A DNA stretch of 58,920 nt, from NCBI GenBank assembly GCA_017847875.1, contig JAGASN010000003.1, positions 1 through 58,920 on the forward strand. Direction: 5' to 3'. Both the position numbers and the translations under genes were made by a program. The notes beneath the pieces were generated by a model that ran no database searches, was not told where the DNA came from, and saw nothing but the letters and a program-made list of their open reading frames with translations. Shown piece after piece: positions 26,465-34,893 of the stretch. The DNA is from Oscillospiraceae bacterium. GTDB lineage: Bacteria; Bacillota; Clostridia; Oscillospirales; Ruminococcaceae. Every line of letters starts with the position of its first letter. Position 1 is the first letter of the stretch.

Positions 26465-27901
26465 GTGAAAATTTTGGAAGAAAAGCTCAGCGTTTGCCTC
26501 ATAAACGACAGTTTTCCTCCGCTTATCGATGGCGTTGCGAACACCGTTATGAACTATGCGAAGGTAATAAACGAAAAACACGGAAAAGCCGCGGTTGCAG
26601 TCCCTTTTTATCCAAACACCGATGATACTGTTTTTCCCTATAAAGTTATCCGCTATCCAAGCCTTAATACCGAGCGGTTTATAGATTACCGCGCAGGATA
26701 TCCTTTTTCATACGAGACCCTTGAGCAGGTTAAAGCCGAAAACATCAATATAATCCATACCCATTGTCCTTTTGCCTCAACTTTTCTTGCGAGAACTTTG
26801 CGTGAACCCCTTGATGCTCCGATTATTTTTACCTATCACACAAAATTTGACGTTGATATCGAAAGAGCGGTGGGTGACGGTTATTTAAAAGAAAAAGTTA
26901 TAAAACAAATAGTAAAGAATATCGAAGCCTGCGACGAAGTTTGGGTTGTAAGCGAAGGCGCCGGCGAAAACCTTAAAAGCCTTGGCTATAAAGGCGATTA
27001 TGTGGTTATGCCAAACGGGGTTGATATTCCAAAAGGAAAAGTTTCGCCGGAGGAAATTGAAAAAGCCACGGCAGGTTATGACCTTCCGGAGGGAATTCCG
27101 GTTTTCCTTTTTGTCGGAAGAATGGCATGGTATAAGGGGCTTGACATAATTCTTGAATCCCTCGTTAAAGTTAAAGAATCCGGAAACGATTTCCGAATGG
27201 TTTTTATCGGCGGCGGAATGGATAAGGAGGAAGTTGAAAAATATTCCGAGGAACTGGGGCTTTCGGAAAACTGCATTTTTACCGGCCCTATCCATGACCG
27301 AAACGTTATCCGCGCATGGTACAGCAGAGCAAATCTTTTTCTTTTTCCTTCGGTCTATGATACAAACGGGCTTGTTGTTCGCGAAGCGGCGGCATGCGGT
27401 CTGGGAAGCATTCTTATAAAAGGAAGCTGTGCCGCGGAAGGAATTGTTGACGGTGAAACAGGTTTTCTTTGTGATAAAAGTTCCGCTTCCATTTCGGAAA
27501 AAATCATTGAACTTTGCCATAATCCGGAGAAAATGAAAAAAGTCGGCGAAAACGCCATGGAAAAAATTTATATCTCCTGGGAAGATTCCGTTCAAAAAGC
27601 GACCGAACGTTACAAAATCGTTCTCGAAAATTACCGAAACGGAAAATATGAAAAAGAACAAACCTTTGAGGATGAATGGCTCGGAACCGAAGGCGAAATT
27701 CTCGATATAATCTGTAAAGCAAAAAGCCGCGGGAAAAATATTAAAAATGAATTTGAATCTTACGGAAAAACAGCTTTTAACAGTTCCCTAAGGGCGGCAA
27801 AAAGTTTTAACCGCAGGAGGATAAAACTTAAAAACAGCGCAAGGGAAAAGCAAAACAAAATTAAGAAAGCAATTAAAAAGCGGCTGGAAAAATATTTTTG
27901 A
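26465..27901 (+). CDS. GT4-family glycosyltransferase
   Basis: The 478-aa protein has the GT-B fold of family 4 enzymes that use a nucleotide sugar, such as diacylglycerol glucosyltransferases. The N-terminal acceptor motif NDSFPPLIDGVANTV is present, then IIHTHCPF, FTYHTKFD, FVGRMAWYKGLDI and the donor-site segment VVREAAACGLGSILIKG. The last 70 residues are very basic and helical, fitting a membrane-surface anchor. The start is uncertain: GTG 26465 or TTG 26475, the latter with GGCGGTG at good spacing. It is likely to act at the inner face of the membrane in glycolipid synthesis. Confidence 0.85.
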   Translation: MKILEEKLSVCLINDSFPPLIDGVANTVMNYAKVINEKHGKAAVAVPFYPNTDDTVFPYKVIRYPSLNTERFIDYRAGYPFSYETLEQVKAENINIIHTHCPFASTFLARTLREPLDAPIIFTYHTKFDVDIERAVGDGYLKEKVIKQIVKNIEACDEVWVVSEGAGENLKSLGYKGDYVVMPNGVDIPKGKVSPEEIEKATAGYDLPEGIPVFLFVGRMAWYKGLDIILESLVKVKESGNDFRMVFIGGGMDKEEVEKYSEELGLSENCIFTGPIHDRNVIRAWYSRANLFLFPSVYDTNGLVVREAAACGLGSILIKGSCAAEGIVDGETGFLCDKSSASISEKIIELCHNPEKMKKVGENAMEKIYISWEDSVQKATERYKIVLENYRNGKYEKEQTFEDEWLGTEGEILDIICKAKSRGKNIKNEFESYGKTAFNSSLRAAKSFNRRRIKLKNSAREKQNKIKKAIKKRLEKYF

Positions 27902-28019
27902 TTCTTTTTCGTTGTTTATTACAAAAACGCCTTTTTTAATGTTGAAAAAAAGAAGTGAAAGCGTTATAATTTTTATGTATTTTGGCTTTTTATAAAATGA
28001 TAAAAAACGGAGGAAAAGA

Positions 28020-29354
28020 ATGAAAAAAACAGCTCTTATTGTTTTGGCAATTTTAATGGCGGTTGTTTTTGCCGCCTGCGGTCATGAACATGTTCCGGGT
28101 CCTGCCGCAACTTGCACAACCCACCAGATTTGCACCGAATGTGGAGAAATTCTTGTTGAAGCAACCGGACATCGCCCGGGAGAAGAAGCAACCTGCCTTG
28201 CTCCGCAAATTTGCAAAATTTGTGGAAAAGAACTTTCTCCAATGCTTGACCACGTCCCGGGAAAAGCCGCAACCTGCACCGAAGGACAGTTTTGTCTTAT
28301 GTGCAACACCGAAATTGCTCCCGCACTCGGTCACAGCATAAACGAAACTAACGCCTGTTCCACTTGCGGAATTCAGATTGTTCCCGCAAATCAGAAATAT
28401 ATTAAACCCGGAAGAAACGGCGCCCTTTCCGATAACCTTGATAACATCGTTCCGGAAACCGAAAGCGGACATTATAACAACAACATCAATGCCTATTATG
28501 CAGGCGCTGTTCTTGTTTGCGGCGACTATGGTCTTGAATATTTCATTCCTTCCGCAAGCGGAAACTCCGGCTGGGCGACTACCATTAACAAATTTGCGGA
28601 AAAACATCCGGAAATCAACGTAACCGCTCTTCTTGTTCCAAAAAGCTGCACCTTCAACTCTCCGGAAGGTTACACCGATCCTTATGAAAAAACAAAGGCT
28701 CATATCGAAGCGACCTATGGAATGCTGAACGAAGGAATCAAAGCCGCGGATTGCCTTGGCGTTATGAGCGAACATAGCGACGAATATCTTTTCTACCGCA
28801 CCGACCACCATTGGACAAGCCTTGGCGCATATTATGCTTCCGTTGCTTTCTGCAACGCCAATGATATCGTTCCCTATGCTCTTGATACATATGAAAGCGT
28901 AACAAAAACCGAGTTCCTCGGAACTCTTTATAACTATGCCGGCGGTCCTGCAAGCCTTAAGGAAAACCTTGACTACACCGTTGGACGTTATCCCCACATC
29001 GGTTATTCAATGGTTGCCGGCAACAGCGGAAACTGGTATGATGCCGCCGCAATCAACTATAATTATAAAACCTATGCCGGAATGTTTATAAGCGGCGATA
29101 ACCCCCTTACCGTTATCACCACCGAAAACAAAAACGGAAAGACCCTTATGATTTTCAAGGAATCTTACGGTAACGCCTATGTTCCCTATATGATCGATTA
29201 TTTTGAAAAGATTGTTGTTGTGGATATCCGTGAAGAAACCAAAGGCACCGGCGCCCTTATCGAAGAATATGGTGTAACCGATGTTCTTTTCATCAACAAC
29301 TGCCAGGCGGCGATTACTTTTGAAAGTGAACTTCGCTCAAAGGCACTTTCCTGA
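28020..29354 (+). CDS. DHHW-family lipoprotein with Cys-rich repeats
   Basis: A lipoprotein signal ends at Cys20 (VVFAAC). It is followed by about three ~35-residue Cys-rich repeats of the form GHxPGxxATCxxxQICxxCG (residues 22-120). The C-terminal region is the DHHW domain, named from DHHW at residues 262-265 in YRTDHHWTSLGAYYA. It is related to SGNH/AlgX-like proteins acting on surface polysaccharides. AAACGGAGG precedes the ATG. The Cys pairs could bind metal or form disulfides. The actual enzyme activity is unknown. Confidence 0.85.
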   Translation: MKKTALIVLAILMAVVFAACGHEHVPGPAATCTTHQICTECGEILVEATGHRPGEEATCLAPQICKICGKELSPMLDHVPGKAATCTEGQFCLMCNTEIAPALGHSINETNACSTCGIQIVPANQKYIKPGRNGALSDNLDNIVPETESGHYNNNINAYYAGAVLVCGDYGLEYFIPSASGNSGWATTINKFAEKHPEINVTALLVPKSCTFNSPEGYTDPYEKTKAHIEATYGMLNEGIKAADCLGVMSEHSDEYLFYRTDHHWTSLGAYYASVAFCNANDIVPYALDTYESVTKTEFLGTLYNYAGGPASLKENLDYTVGRYPHIGYSMVAGNSGNWYDAAAINYNYKTYAGMFISGDNPLTVITTENKNGKTLMIFKESYGNAYVPYMIDYFEKIVVVDIREETKGTGALIEEYGVTDVLFINNCQAAITFESELRSKALS

Positions 29355-29368
29355 TAGACAAAAACAAA

Positions 29369-29399
29369 AAGGCGGAAGTTTTCTTCCGCCTTGATTTTT
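29369..29399 (+). terminator. Intrinsic terminator
   Basis: AAGGCGGAAG pairs with CTTCCGCCTT and is followed by GATTTTT, after the DHHW lipoprotein gene. Confidence 0.85.
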
Positions 29400-29410
29400 A
29401 GGGAGATATT

Positions 29411-29962
29411 ATGGAACTTAAAGAGCAGATTTTGAATTACGTTCCTTTTAACGAGCAGGAAAAAACCGATAAGGAACTTCTTCTTGAATGGCTTTCGGAA
29501 CCGAAGGTATTTGAAAGGGAAAACCAAAAGGCACATTTCACCGCTTCTGCCTGGGTTGTTAATCCGGAAAGAACGAAGGTGCTGATGATTTATCATAACA
29601 TCTATGATTCCTGGGCCTGGATAGGCGGTCATGCTGACGGCGAAGAATACCTTCTTGCGGTTGCGGAAAGGGAGGCAAGGGAAGAAAGCGGAATAACCGA
29701 TGTCCGCCCGGTTTCGGAAGAAATTGCTTCCATTGAAATTCTTCCGGTGAGCGGCCACGAGAAAAAAGGAAAATACGTTCCCTCCCATTTGCATCTTAAT
29801 GTTACCTATCTTTTTGAAGCGCCGGAAGAGCAGGAGCTTTTTATAAAACCGGACGAAAACAGCGGCGTTATGTGGATACCTTTTGATGAAATCAAAAACA
29901 AAAGCAGCGAAAAGTGGTTTGTAGAAAGAATTTATTCAAAACTTATAGAAAAAACAAAGTAA
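29411..29962 (+). CDS. NUDIX hydrolase
   Basis: The Nudix box is complete: GGHADGEEY, then REAREESGI, giving the conserved Gly, Glu and REUXEE residues that hold Mg2+. The 183-aa length and the N-terminal extension before the box (AHFTASAWVVNPERTKVLMIYH) fit the group of unassigned nucleoside-diphosphate-linked hydrolases. GGGAGAT precedes the ATG. It is a single gene between two terminators. Confidence 0.9.
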   Translation: MELKEQILNYVPFNEQEKTDKELLLEWLSEPKVFERENQKAHFTASAWVVNPERTKVLMIYHNIYDSWAWIGGHADGEEYLLAVAEREAREESGITDVRPVSEEIASIEILPVSGHEKKGKYVPSHLHLNVTYLFEAPEEQELFIKPDENSGVMWIPFDEIKNKSSEKWFVERIYSKLIEKTK

Positions 29963-29995
29963 AAAAGGCGCTTCCTGCGGAAGCGCCTTTTTGTT
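29963..29995. terminator. Bidirectional intrinsic terminator
   Basis: AAAAGGCGCTTCC (29963-29975) pairs with GGAAGCGCCTTTT (29979-29991). It serves the Nudix gene and the convergent gene at 30010. Confidence 0.9.
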
Positions 29996-30009
29996 ATGCG
30001 ACTTTTAAA

Positions 30010-31203
30010 TTACATGGTGTAGTTATCGAAATAACCCTGAACAAGGATAACCGGAGTGCCTTTGTCGCCGGAACCGGAAGTAAGGTCGCAAAGGGAACCG
30101 ATAAGGTCGGTGAGCTGACGGGGAGTGGTTCCTTCGGAAGCCATGTTGCCAACAAGGTTTGCGTCTTTTGCTTTAATGCTTTCGGAAATTGCGTTTTTAA
30201 GCTCTTCACCGGAAAGGTTGCTGAAATCGTTGTCAGCAAGATATTTGAGTTTGAGCTCGTTGGGGGTTCCGATAAGACCGTCGGTAAAGAAAGGAGAAAC
30301 AACCGGGTCTGCAAGTTCCCAGATTTTTCCCTGAGGATCTTTGAATGCGCCGTCGCCATATACCATAACTTCAACGTGTTTTCCGGTGGCTTCAAGAACG
30401 CGTTTCTGGATATCGAGAACAAGATCCTGGCTGTCGCGGGGGAAGAGTTTTACGGTGCTTTCGGTTGCTTTGTTGGAACCGAGAAGACCGTATTTTTCGT
30501 TGTAACCGCCGCTGATGGGAGCGGTAAGGATATCGTCAAGACCGAGAACAATTTTTGCGCCGGCTTTTTTGAGAAGGCGTTTGGTTCTTGCGCGGGTGTG
30601 GATATCGCAGTTGAGAACGCAATCGGTGTAATCAAGGATTGCTTTGGGCTGGTTTGCGAAGATGATTTCAACTTCTGCGCCTTCCTCTTTAACAAGTCCG
30701 CAGTAATAATCAACGTAGTCAACGCCGGTGAAGGGGTGTTTGTTTTCACCGAAAAGTTCGCGGTATTTTTCAAGAGTAAGAACGTCGGTATAAGGGTCAA
30801 CGCCTGCGTCATCGAGTTTGTCAAGGCTTACAAGCTCGTTGCCGACTTCGTCGGAAGGATAGGAAAGCATGAGGACAACCTTTTTGCAGCCCCTTGCAAT
30901 TCCGCGAAGGCAGATTGCAAAGCGGTTTCTGGAAAGGATCGGGAAGATTACGCCAACGGTTTCTCCGCCGAATTTTGCTTTAACGTCGGCGGCAATGTCG
31001 TCAACGGTTGCATAGTTGCCCTGGGCTCTTGCAACAACGGATTCGGTGATTGCGATAACGTCGCGGTCACGGATTTCAAAACCTTCGGATTCTGCTGCTT
31101 CAAGAACGCTTGCGGTTACCATTTCGCCAAGGTTATCTCCCTGACGGAAAATGGGGCAGCGAATGCCGCGGGATACGGTACCAACTTTTCTGGTGTTTGC
31201 CAT
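30010..31203 (-). CDS. CofE-like (F420-0:gamma-glutamyl ligase family) protein
   Basis: The 397-aa protein shows the ligase-family layout: an N-terminal segment with RCPIFRQGDNLGEMV and VIAITESVVARAQGN, and later GLDDILTAPISGGYNEKYGLLGSN and VMVYGDGAFKDP. The ATG at 31203 (MANTRKVG) has AAAGGAT upstream and is preferred over a start about 29 codons earlier. In F420-producing organisms, CofE adds glutamate to F420-0. Clostridia generally lack F420, and no other F420 gene is seen here, so the substrate is probably different. Confidence 0.75.
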   Translation of the reverse strand: MANTRKVGTVSRGIRCPIFRQGDNLGEMVTASVLEAAESEGFEIRDRDVIAITESVVARAQGNYATVDDIAADVKAKFGGETVGVIFPILSRNRFAICLRGIARGCKKVVLMLSYPSDEVGNELVSLDKLDDAGVDPYTDVLTLEKYRELFGENKHPFTGVDYVDYYCGLVKEEGAEVEIIFANQPKAILDYTDCVLNCDIHTRARTKRLLKKAGAKIVLGLDDILTAPISGGYNEKYGLLGSNKATESTVKLFPRDSQDLVLDIQKRVLEATGKHVEVMVYGDGAFKDPQGKIWELADPVVSPFFTDGLIGTPNELKLKYLADNDFSNLSGEELKNAISESIKAKDANLVGNMASEGTTPRQLTDLIGSLCDLTSGSGDKGTPVILVQGYFDNYTM

Positions 31204-31414
31204 AAAATTACAGATCCTTTCTATATAAAGACTTTTTTTAACTATTGTAAAAAAGTCCCTTTTTCGTCCTTTTTCAAGGCGAAAAAGCAATATCTACAAC
31301 AGAATATTATACATAATTATATTCTTTTCCGCAAGATGTTTTTTATAATTTTAGGTGTGGAGTTTTATAAAATTTTTTGTTTTTTGAAGTCTTATTTTTT
31401 GTGTTTATATAACA

Positions 31415-31446
31415 AAAAAAGCGGAACAGAAGGTTCCGCTTTTTTA
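31415..31446 (-). terminator. Intrinsic terminator of the XRE gene
   Basis: GCGGAAC pairs with GTTCCGC with A/T tracts on both sides. It overlaps the end of the minus-strand gene at 31444 by 3 bases. Confidence 0.85.
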
Positions 31447-31818
31447 AACGAGTTTTTTAAGAAGTTCTTCCGGCGGAATTTCATAAAGCTTTCCGATAGC
31501 GATAAGGTTTGTTGTGCTCGGTTCGGAAGAACCGTTTTCCCATTTTGAAACCGCCTGGCGCGAAACCCCAAGGCTTTCCGCAACAAATTCCTGGGTCATG
31601 TTCCTTTCGGTCCGGAGCTCCTTAAGGGTTTCTCCAAGGGTCTTGCGGATTTCTTCCTGCTGGGGAGAAACCGGTTCCTGCGGTACATAACTTTGTTTCA
31701 AAGGTTTTCTTTTGTTTGCGTAATAAACAACAATAATTATAATGGCAGCGACAACAGCAAGGGAAAGCAAAAGCCCAAGGCCAAAGAAAATGAATAATCT
31801 TGAACTGATAGCGCTCAT
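31444..31818 (-). CDS. Membrane-anchored XRE regulator, 124 aa
   Basis: A single N-terminal hydrophobic helix (IFFGLGLLLSLAVVAAIIII) is followed by a Pro/Gln-rich linker. A Cro/CI helix-turn-helix follows (MTQEFVAESLGVSRQAVSKWENG). The orientation, with the DNA-binding domain after the membrane helix, resembles many small Clostridia proteins. GGAGAG precedes the ATG at 31818. The target is unknown. Confidence 0.85.
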   Translation of the reverse strand: MSAISSRLFIFFGLGLLLSLAVVAAIIIIVVYYANKRKPLKQSYVPQEPVSPQQEEIRKTLGETLKELRTERNMTQEFVAESLGVSRQAVSKWENGSSEPSTTNLIAIGKLYEIPPEELLKKLV

Positions 31819-31913
31819 AAAAATCTCTCCTTTCGTGCCGATATAATATCATTTTTTCTCCGGTTGCGCCACCAACTTTCGCGCAACCAAAGCGCAACTT
31901 TCGGTTGCCCGGG

Positions 31914-32432
31914 TTATTCTTCGCCGGAATGGAGCGCCGCAAGATATTTGTCGAGATAAACTTTATATGCAACGGCAATTATTGTGTTGCGGAGCATTGT
32001 TTTTGTGTCGTTATTATCGGTTCCGATATTATCAAGGTGTTCTTTGATTCCGAAAACGTAATCCAGAACGTTTTCAAATTCACTGCAAAAATAATCGTAA
32101 GCCCTTTTTGGTTCATAGGTTTTGTGCTGCATTTCAAAAAGAAGGCTTATGTCTTCCATTGAAAGGACGTTTTTTGCAACGGCAATGAAAAAAATATAGG
32201 CGATCTGTTCACGGTTATATTGTTTTTTTACCGGATTTTCAACAAGCCCTTTTTTAACGTAGTTGCTCACCATTGAGGAAGTGAGCGAAAAACTTCCGAG
32301 AGGCTCGAGATATTCGGAAATATATTTTACAACCTGCTCCAGATAAAGCCCGACGTTCGGGATATCGTTGTAGCGAGGAAGAGAAAAATCCGTTACGGAA
32401 GAGCGGATTTCTTCTTTTGTGCGGTTTTCCAT
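31914..32432 (-). CDS. DUF1836 family protein
   Basis: The 172-aa protein begins with the DUF1836 pattern (FSLPRYNDIPNVGLYLEQVVKYISE, then LTSSMVSNYVKKGLV), which resembles a MerR-like winged helix. The remainder is helical. AGGAGGTGG precedes the ATG. DUF1836 proteins are widespread in Firmicutes, and their function is not established. It shares direction with the XRE gene about 100 nt downstream. Confidence 0.85.
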   Translation of the reverse strand: MENRTKEEIRSSVTDFSLPRYNDIPNVGLYLEQVVKYISEYLEPLGSFSLTSSMVSNYVKKGLVENPVKKQYNREQIAYIFFIAVAKNVLSMEDISLLFEMQHKTYEPKRAYDYFCSEFENVLDYVFGIKEHLDNIGTDNNDTKTMLRNTIIAVAYKVYLDKYLAALHSGEE

Positions 32433-32555
32433 AAAAAAACCACCTCCTGCTTTGAATTTTACAACGAAAAATAATTCCGGTCAAGGCTTAAAAATGTTTT
32501 GAAATATTAAAAAACAGGAATATAATGTAAACAGAAAAAACTTCGGAGGAATTTT

Positions 32556-33080
32556 ATGTTTTTGACAAAAAGAATCGGAAAAAATTCAAAAGATCTTGAA
32601 AAAATAAAGGCGCTTTATATAAGCGCTTTTCCGGAAAACGAGCGCTTTTCCTTCAATATGATGATAAAAAACGAAAACGGACATTATGAAACCTTCGGTT
32701 TTTATAAAGACGGGGTTTTCTGCGGTTTTGCAATTCTTCTCAACAGCCTTGATATTTCCCACATTTTATATATTGCAACCGTTCCGGAAATGCGCGGAAA
32801 AGGTCTTGGCGCAAAGGCTCTTGCGGCGATTGGAAGAATAAAATCCAAAATGAGGATAATCGTCGATATTGAAAGGGAAGTTCCGGCTTGCGAAGAAAAC
32901 GAGATTCGCCGGAGAAGAAAAAATTTCTATATCCGAAACGGCTATTCCGAAACGGAAGTCCGCTACCGCTGGCAGGAGGAAGCTTATGAGATCCTCGTTT
33001 TCGGCGGAAAACTTTCCAAAGAGGATTTCGGCAACTTCTGGAAGGCTCTCGGGATAAAAAAGAACACTTCCGAAGGCTGA
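32556..33080 (+). CDS. GNAT-family N-acetyltransferase
   Basis: The 174-aa protein has the acetyl-CoA site of GNAT enzymes (LYIATVPEMRGKGLGAKALAAI) followed by IIVDIEREVP and NFYIRNGYSETEVRYRW. This fits the group that has a Glu-rich acceptor region, such as spermidine- or ribosomal-type acetyltransferases. CGGAGGA precedes the ATG. The substrate is unknown. Confidence 0.88.
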   Translation: MFLTKRIGKNSKDLEKIKALYISAFPENERFSFNMMIKNENGHYETFGFYKDGVFCGFAILLNSLDISHILYIATVPEMRGKGLGAKALAAIGRIKSKMRIIVDIEREVPACEENEIRRRRKNFYIRNGYSETEVRYRWQEEAYEILVFGGKLSKEDFGNFWKALGIKKNTSEG

Positions 33081-33088
33081 GCACCGGG

Positions 33089-33114
33089 TTTTGAGCACGG
33101 TGCTCAAAATTTTT
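33089..33114 (+). terminator. Intrinsic terminator
   Basis: TTTTGAGCAC (33089-33098) pairs perfectly with GTGCTCAAAA (33100-33109), and T residues follow. It ends the acetyltransferase transcript. Confidence 0.8.
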
Positions 33115-33176
33115 GCTTGTCGGTTTTTGACGAAAAAAAGGAGGAAACTTTGTTCAATTTTTTATTAAAAATGAAA

Positions 33177-33190
33177 TGAAAACGTTTCCT
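33177..33190 (+). promoter_or_regulatory. cre-like operator upstream of malQ
   Basis: TGAAAACGTTTCCT matches the catabolite-responsive element bound by CcpA (and by MalR-type LacI proteins) except near the end. It lies about 65 bp before the malQ start, and the gene's function in maltodextrin use supports the call. Confidence 0.5.
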
Positions 33191-33253
33191 TTTTGTGATA
33201 AACTTGTTCTGTATGAATTTTGCCGGTTTTCCGGCGGAAAACGAGGTTTTTTA

Positions 33254-34744
33254 ATGAAAAAAAGAGAAGCCGGCGTTCTTCTCCACATTTCCTCCCTTCC
33301 TTCCAACCACGGAATAGGAACTTTCGGAAGAAGCGCCTATGAATTTGTTGATTTTCTTGTCGAAGCGGGCCAGACCTATTGGCAGGTTCTTCCTCTCGGA
33401 CCCACAAGCTATGGCGATTCCCCTTATCAGTCTTTTTCAACCTTTGCGGGAAATCCTTATTTCATCGATCTCGATTTCCTTGTAATCGACGGTTTTCTTG
33501 AGGAAAAGGATCTTGAAGGAATAAATTGGGGAACGGAACCCATGTATGTGGATTACGCCCATATTTATGAAAACCGCTTTGAAGTTCTTCGCAAGGCATA
33601 TAAAAATTTTATGAAAAAAGGCGATGCTTCCGCCCTTTCCGCTTTCTGTGAAAAAGAGGAAAAGTGGCTAATGAACTATGCTCTTTTTATGGCGCTCAAA
33701 AATCTCCACGGCGGAAAATGCTGGCGCGAATGGGAAAAACCTTTCTATTCCCATGACGAAAAAGCCCTTGAAAAATTCGAAAAGGAAAACGAAGAGGAAA
33801 TCGGATTCTGGAAATATCTTCAGTATGAATTCAGCCGCCAATGGAAAAACCTTAAAAATTACGCAAACGAGCGGGGAATAAAAATAATCGGCGACCTTCC
33901 GATCTATGTTGCCGATGACAGCAGCGACGTCTGGGCTTCACCGGAGCTTTTTGATTTTGATGAAGAACGCCGTCCGAGAAACGTTGCCGGCGTTCCTCCG
34001 GATTATTTTTCCGAAAACGGCCAGCTTTGGGGCAACCCCATTTATAATTGGGAAATCCATAAGGCAACCGGATATAAATGGTGGCTGGAACGTCTTTCTT
34101 CCTGCCGGGAAAAATATGACGTTCTCCGAATCGACCATTTCCGCGCCTTCGCGGATTATTACTGCATTCCCTTCGGTTCCGAAACCGCAAAAACCGGCGA
34201 ATGGAAGGACGGCCCGGGAATGGATCTTTTCAGCAGGGTTTTTGAAGAGCTCGAAGGTTACCCGATTATTGCGGAAGACCTTGGAGATTTAAGCCCTGCG
34301 GTTGTGGAATTTCTTAAGGAAAGCGGACTTCCCGGAATGAAGATCCTTGAATTTTCTTTTGGTTCCGATGACCCGAACAACGATTGCCTTCCCTATAATT
34401 TCAGCAAAAACTGCGTTTGTTATCCGGGAACCCATGATAACATGCCCGTTGCCGGCTGGCTCGAAACCGCTTCGGAAAGCGAGATCAAATTCTGCAAGGA
34501 ATACATAAATTATAAAGAGGGCGAAGATTTCTGCGATGCCTTCATAAAAACGGTTCTCGGAACCGCCGCGAACACCGCGATAATCGCAATGCAGGATTGG
34601 CTCGGCACCGGAAAATATACAAGAATGAACGAACCTTCAACCTCCGGCGGAAACTGGCAGTGGCGTTTGCTCAAAGGCCAGGCAGATTCCGAACTTGCGG
34701 AAAGAATGTATCACCACGCAAAACTTTACGGAAGATTGAGATAA
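33254..34744 (+). CDS. malQ: 4-alpha-glucanotransferase
   Basis: MalQ transfers alpha-1,4-glucan segments between maltodextrins (GH77). Family motifs are present: GVLLHISSLPS at the start, GDSPYQSFSTFAGNPY, GDLPIYVADDSSDVW, LRIDHFRAF (with the nucleophile Asp), IAEDLGDL (acid/base Glu) and TRMNEPSTSGGNWQWR near the end. The 496-aa length is normal. The ATG at 33254 opens MKKREAGVLL. No glycogen or maltose operon is adjacent. Confidence 0.95.
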   Translation: MKKREAGVLLHISSLPSNHGIGTFGRSAYEFVDFLVEAGQTYWQVLPLGPTSYGDSPYQSFSTFAGNPYFIDLDFLVIDGFLEEKDLEGINWGTEPMYVDYAHIYENRFEVLRKAYKNFMKKGDASALSAFCEKEEKWLMNYALFMALKNLHGGKCWREWEKPFYSHDEKALEKFEKENEEEIGFWKYLQYEFSRQWKNLKNYANERGIKIIGDLPIYVADDSSDVWASPELFDFDEERRPRNVAGVPPDYFSENGQLWGNPIYNWEIHKATGYKWWLERLSSCREKYDVLRIDHFRAFADYYCIPFGSETAKTGEWKDGPGMDLFSRVFEELEGYPIIAEDLGDLSPAVVEFLKESGLPGMKILEFSFGSDDPNNDCLPYNFSKNCVCYPGTHDNMPVAGWLETASESEIKFCKEYINYKEGEDFCDAFIKTVLGTAANTAIIAMQDWLGTGKYTRMNEPSTSGGNWQWRLLKGQADSELAERMYHHAKLYGRLR

Positions 34745-34749
34745 AAAAG

Positions 34750-34777
34750 AGCGGGAGCAAAAGCTCCCGCTTTTTTT
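34750..34777 (+). terminator. Intrinsic terminator of malQ
   Basis: GCGGGAGC pairs with GCTCCCGC with a loop of four A and a seven-T run. Confidence 0.9.
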
Positions 34778-34893
34778 GAATATTTTCCGCCGAAAACGGC
34801 AAGGATTTAACAAAAACGTTAACAATAATTGTCTTTACTTCGCGGAATTTTAAGGTTATACTAATACTAAAAAATGGAGAGGAGGAGATTTTT

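Noticed and set aside
29914..31548. Plus-strand open frame of 544 codons over the CofE-like gene
   Set aside because: The sense of the conserved minus-strand gene is clear. The plus-strand translation (rich in Phe, Lys and Val) resembles no family.
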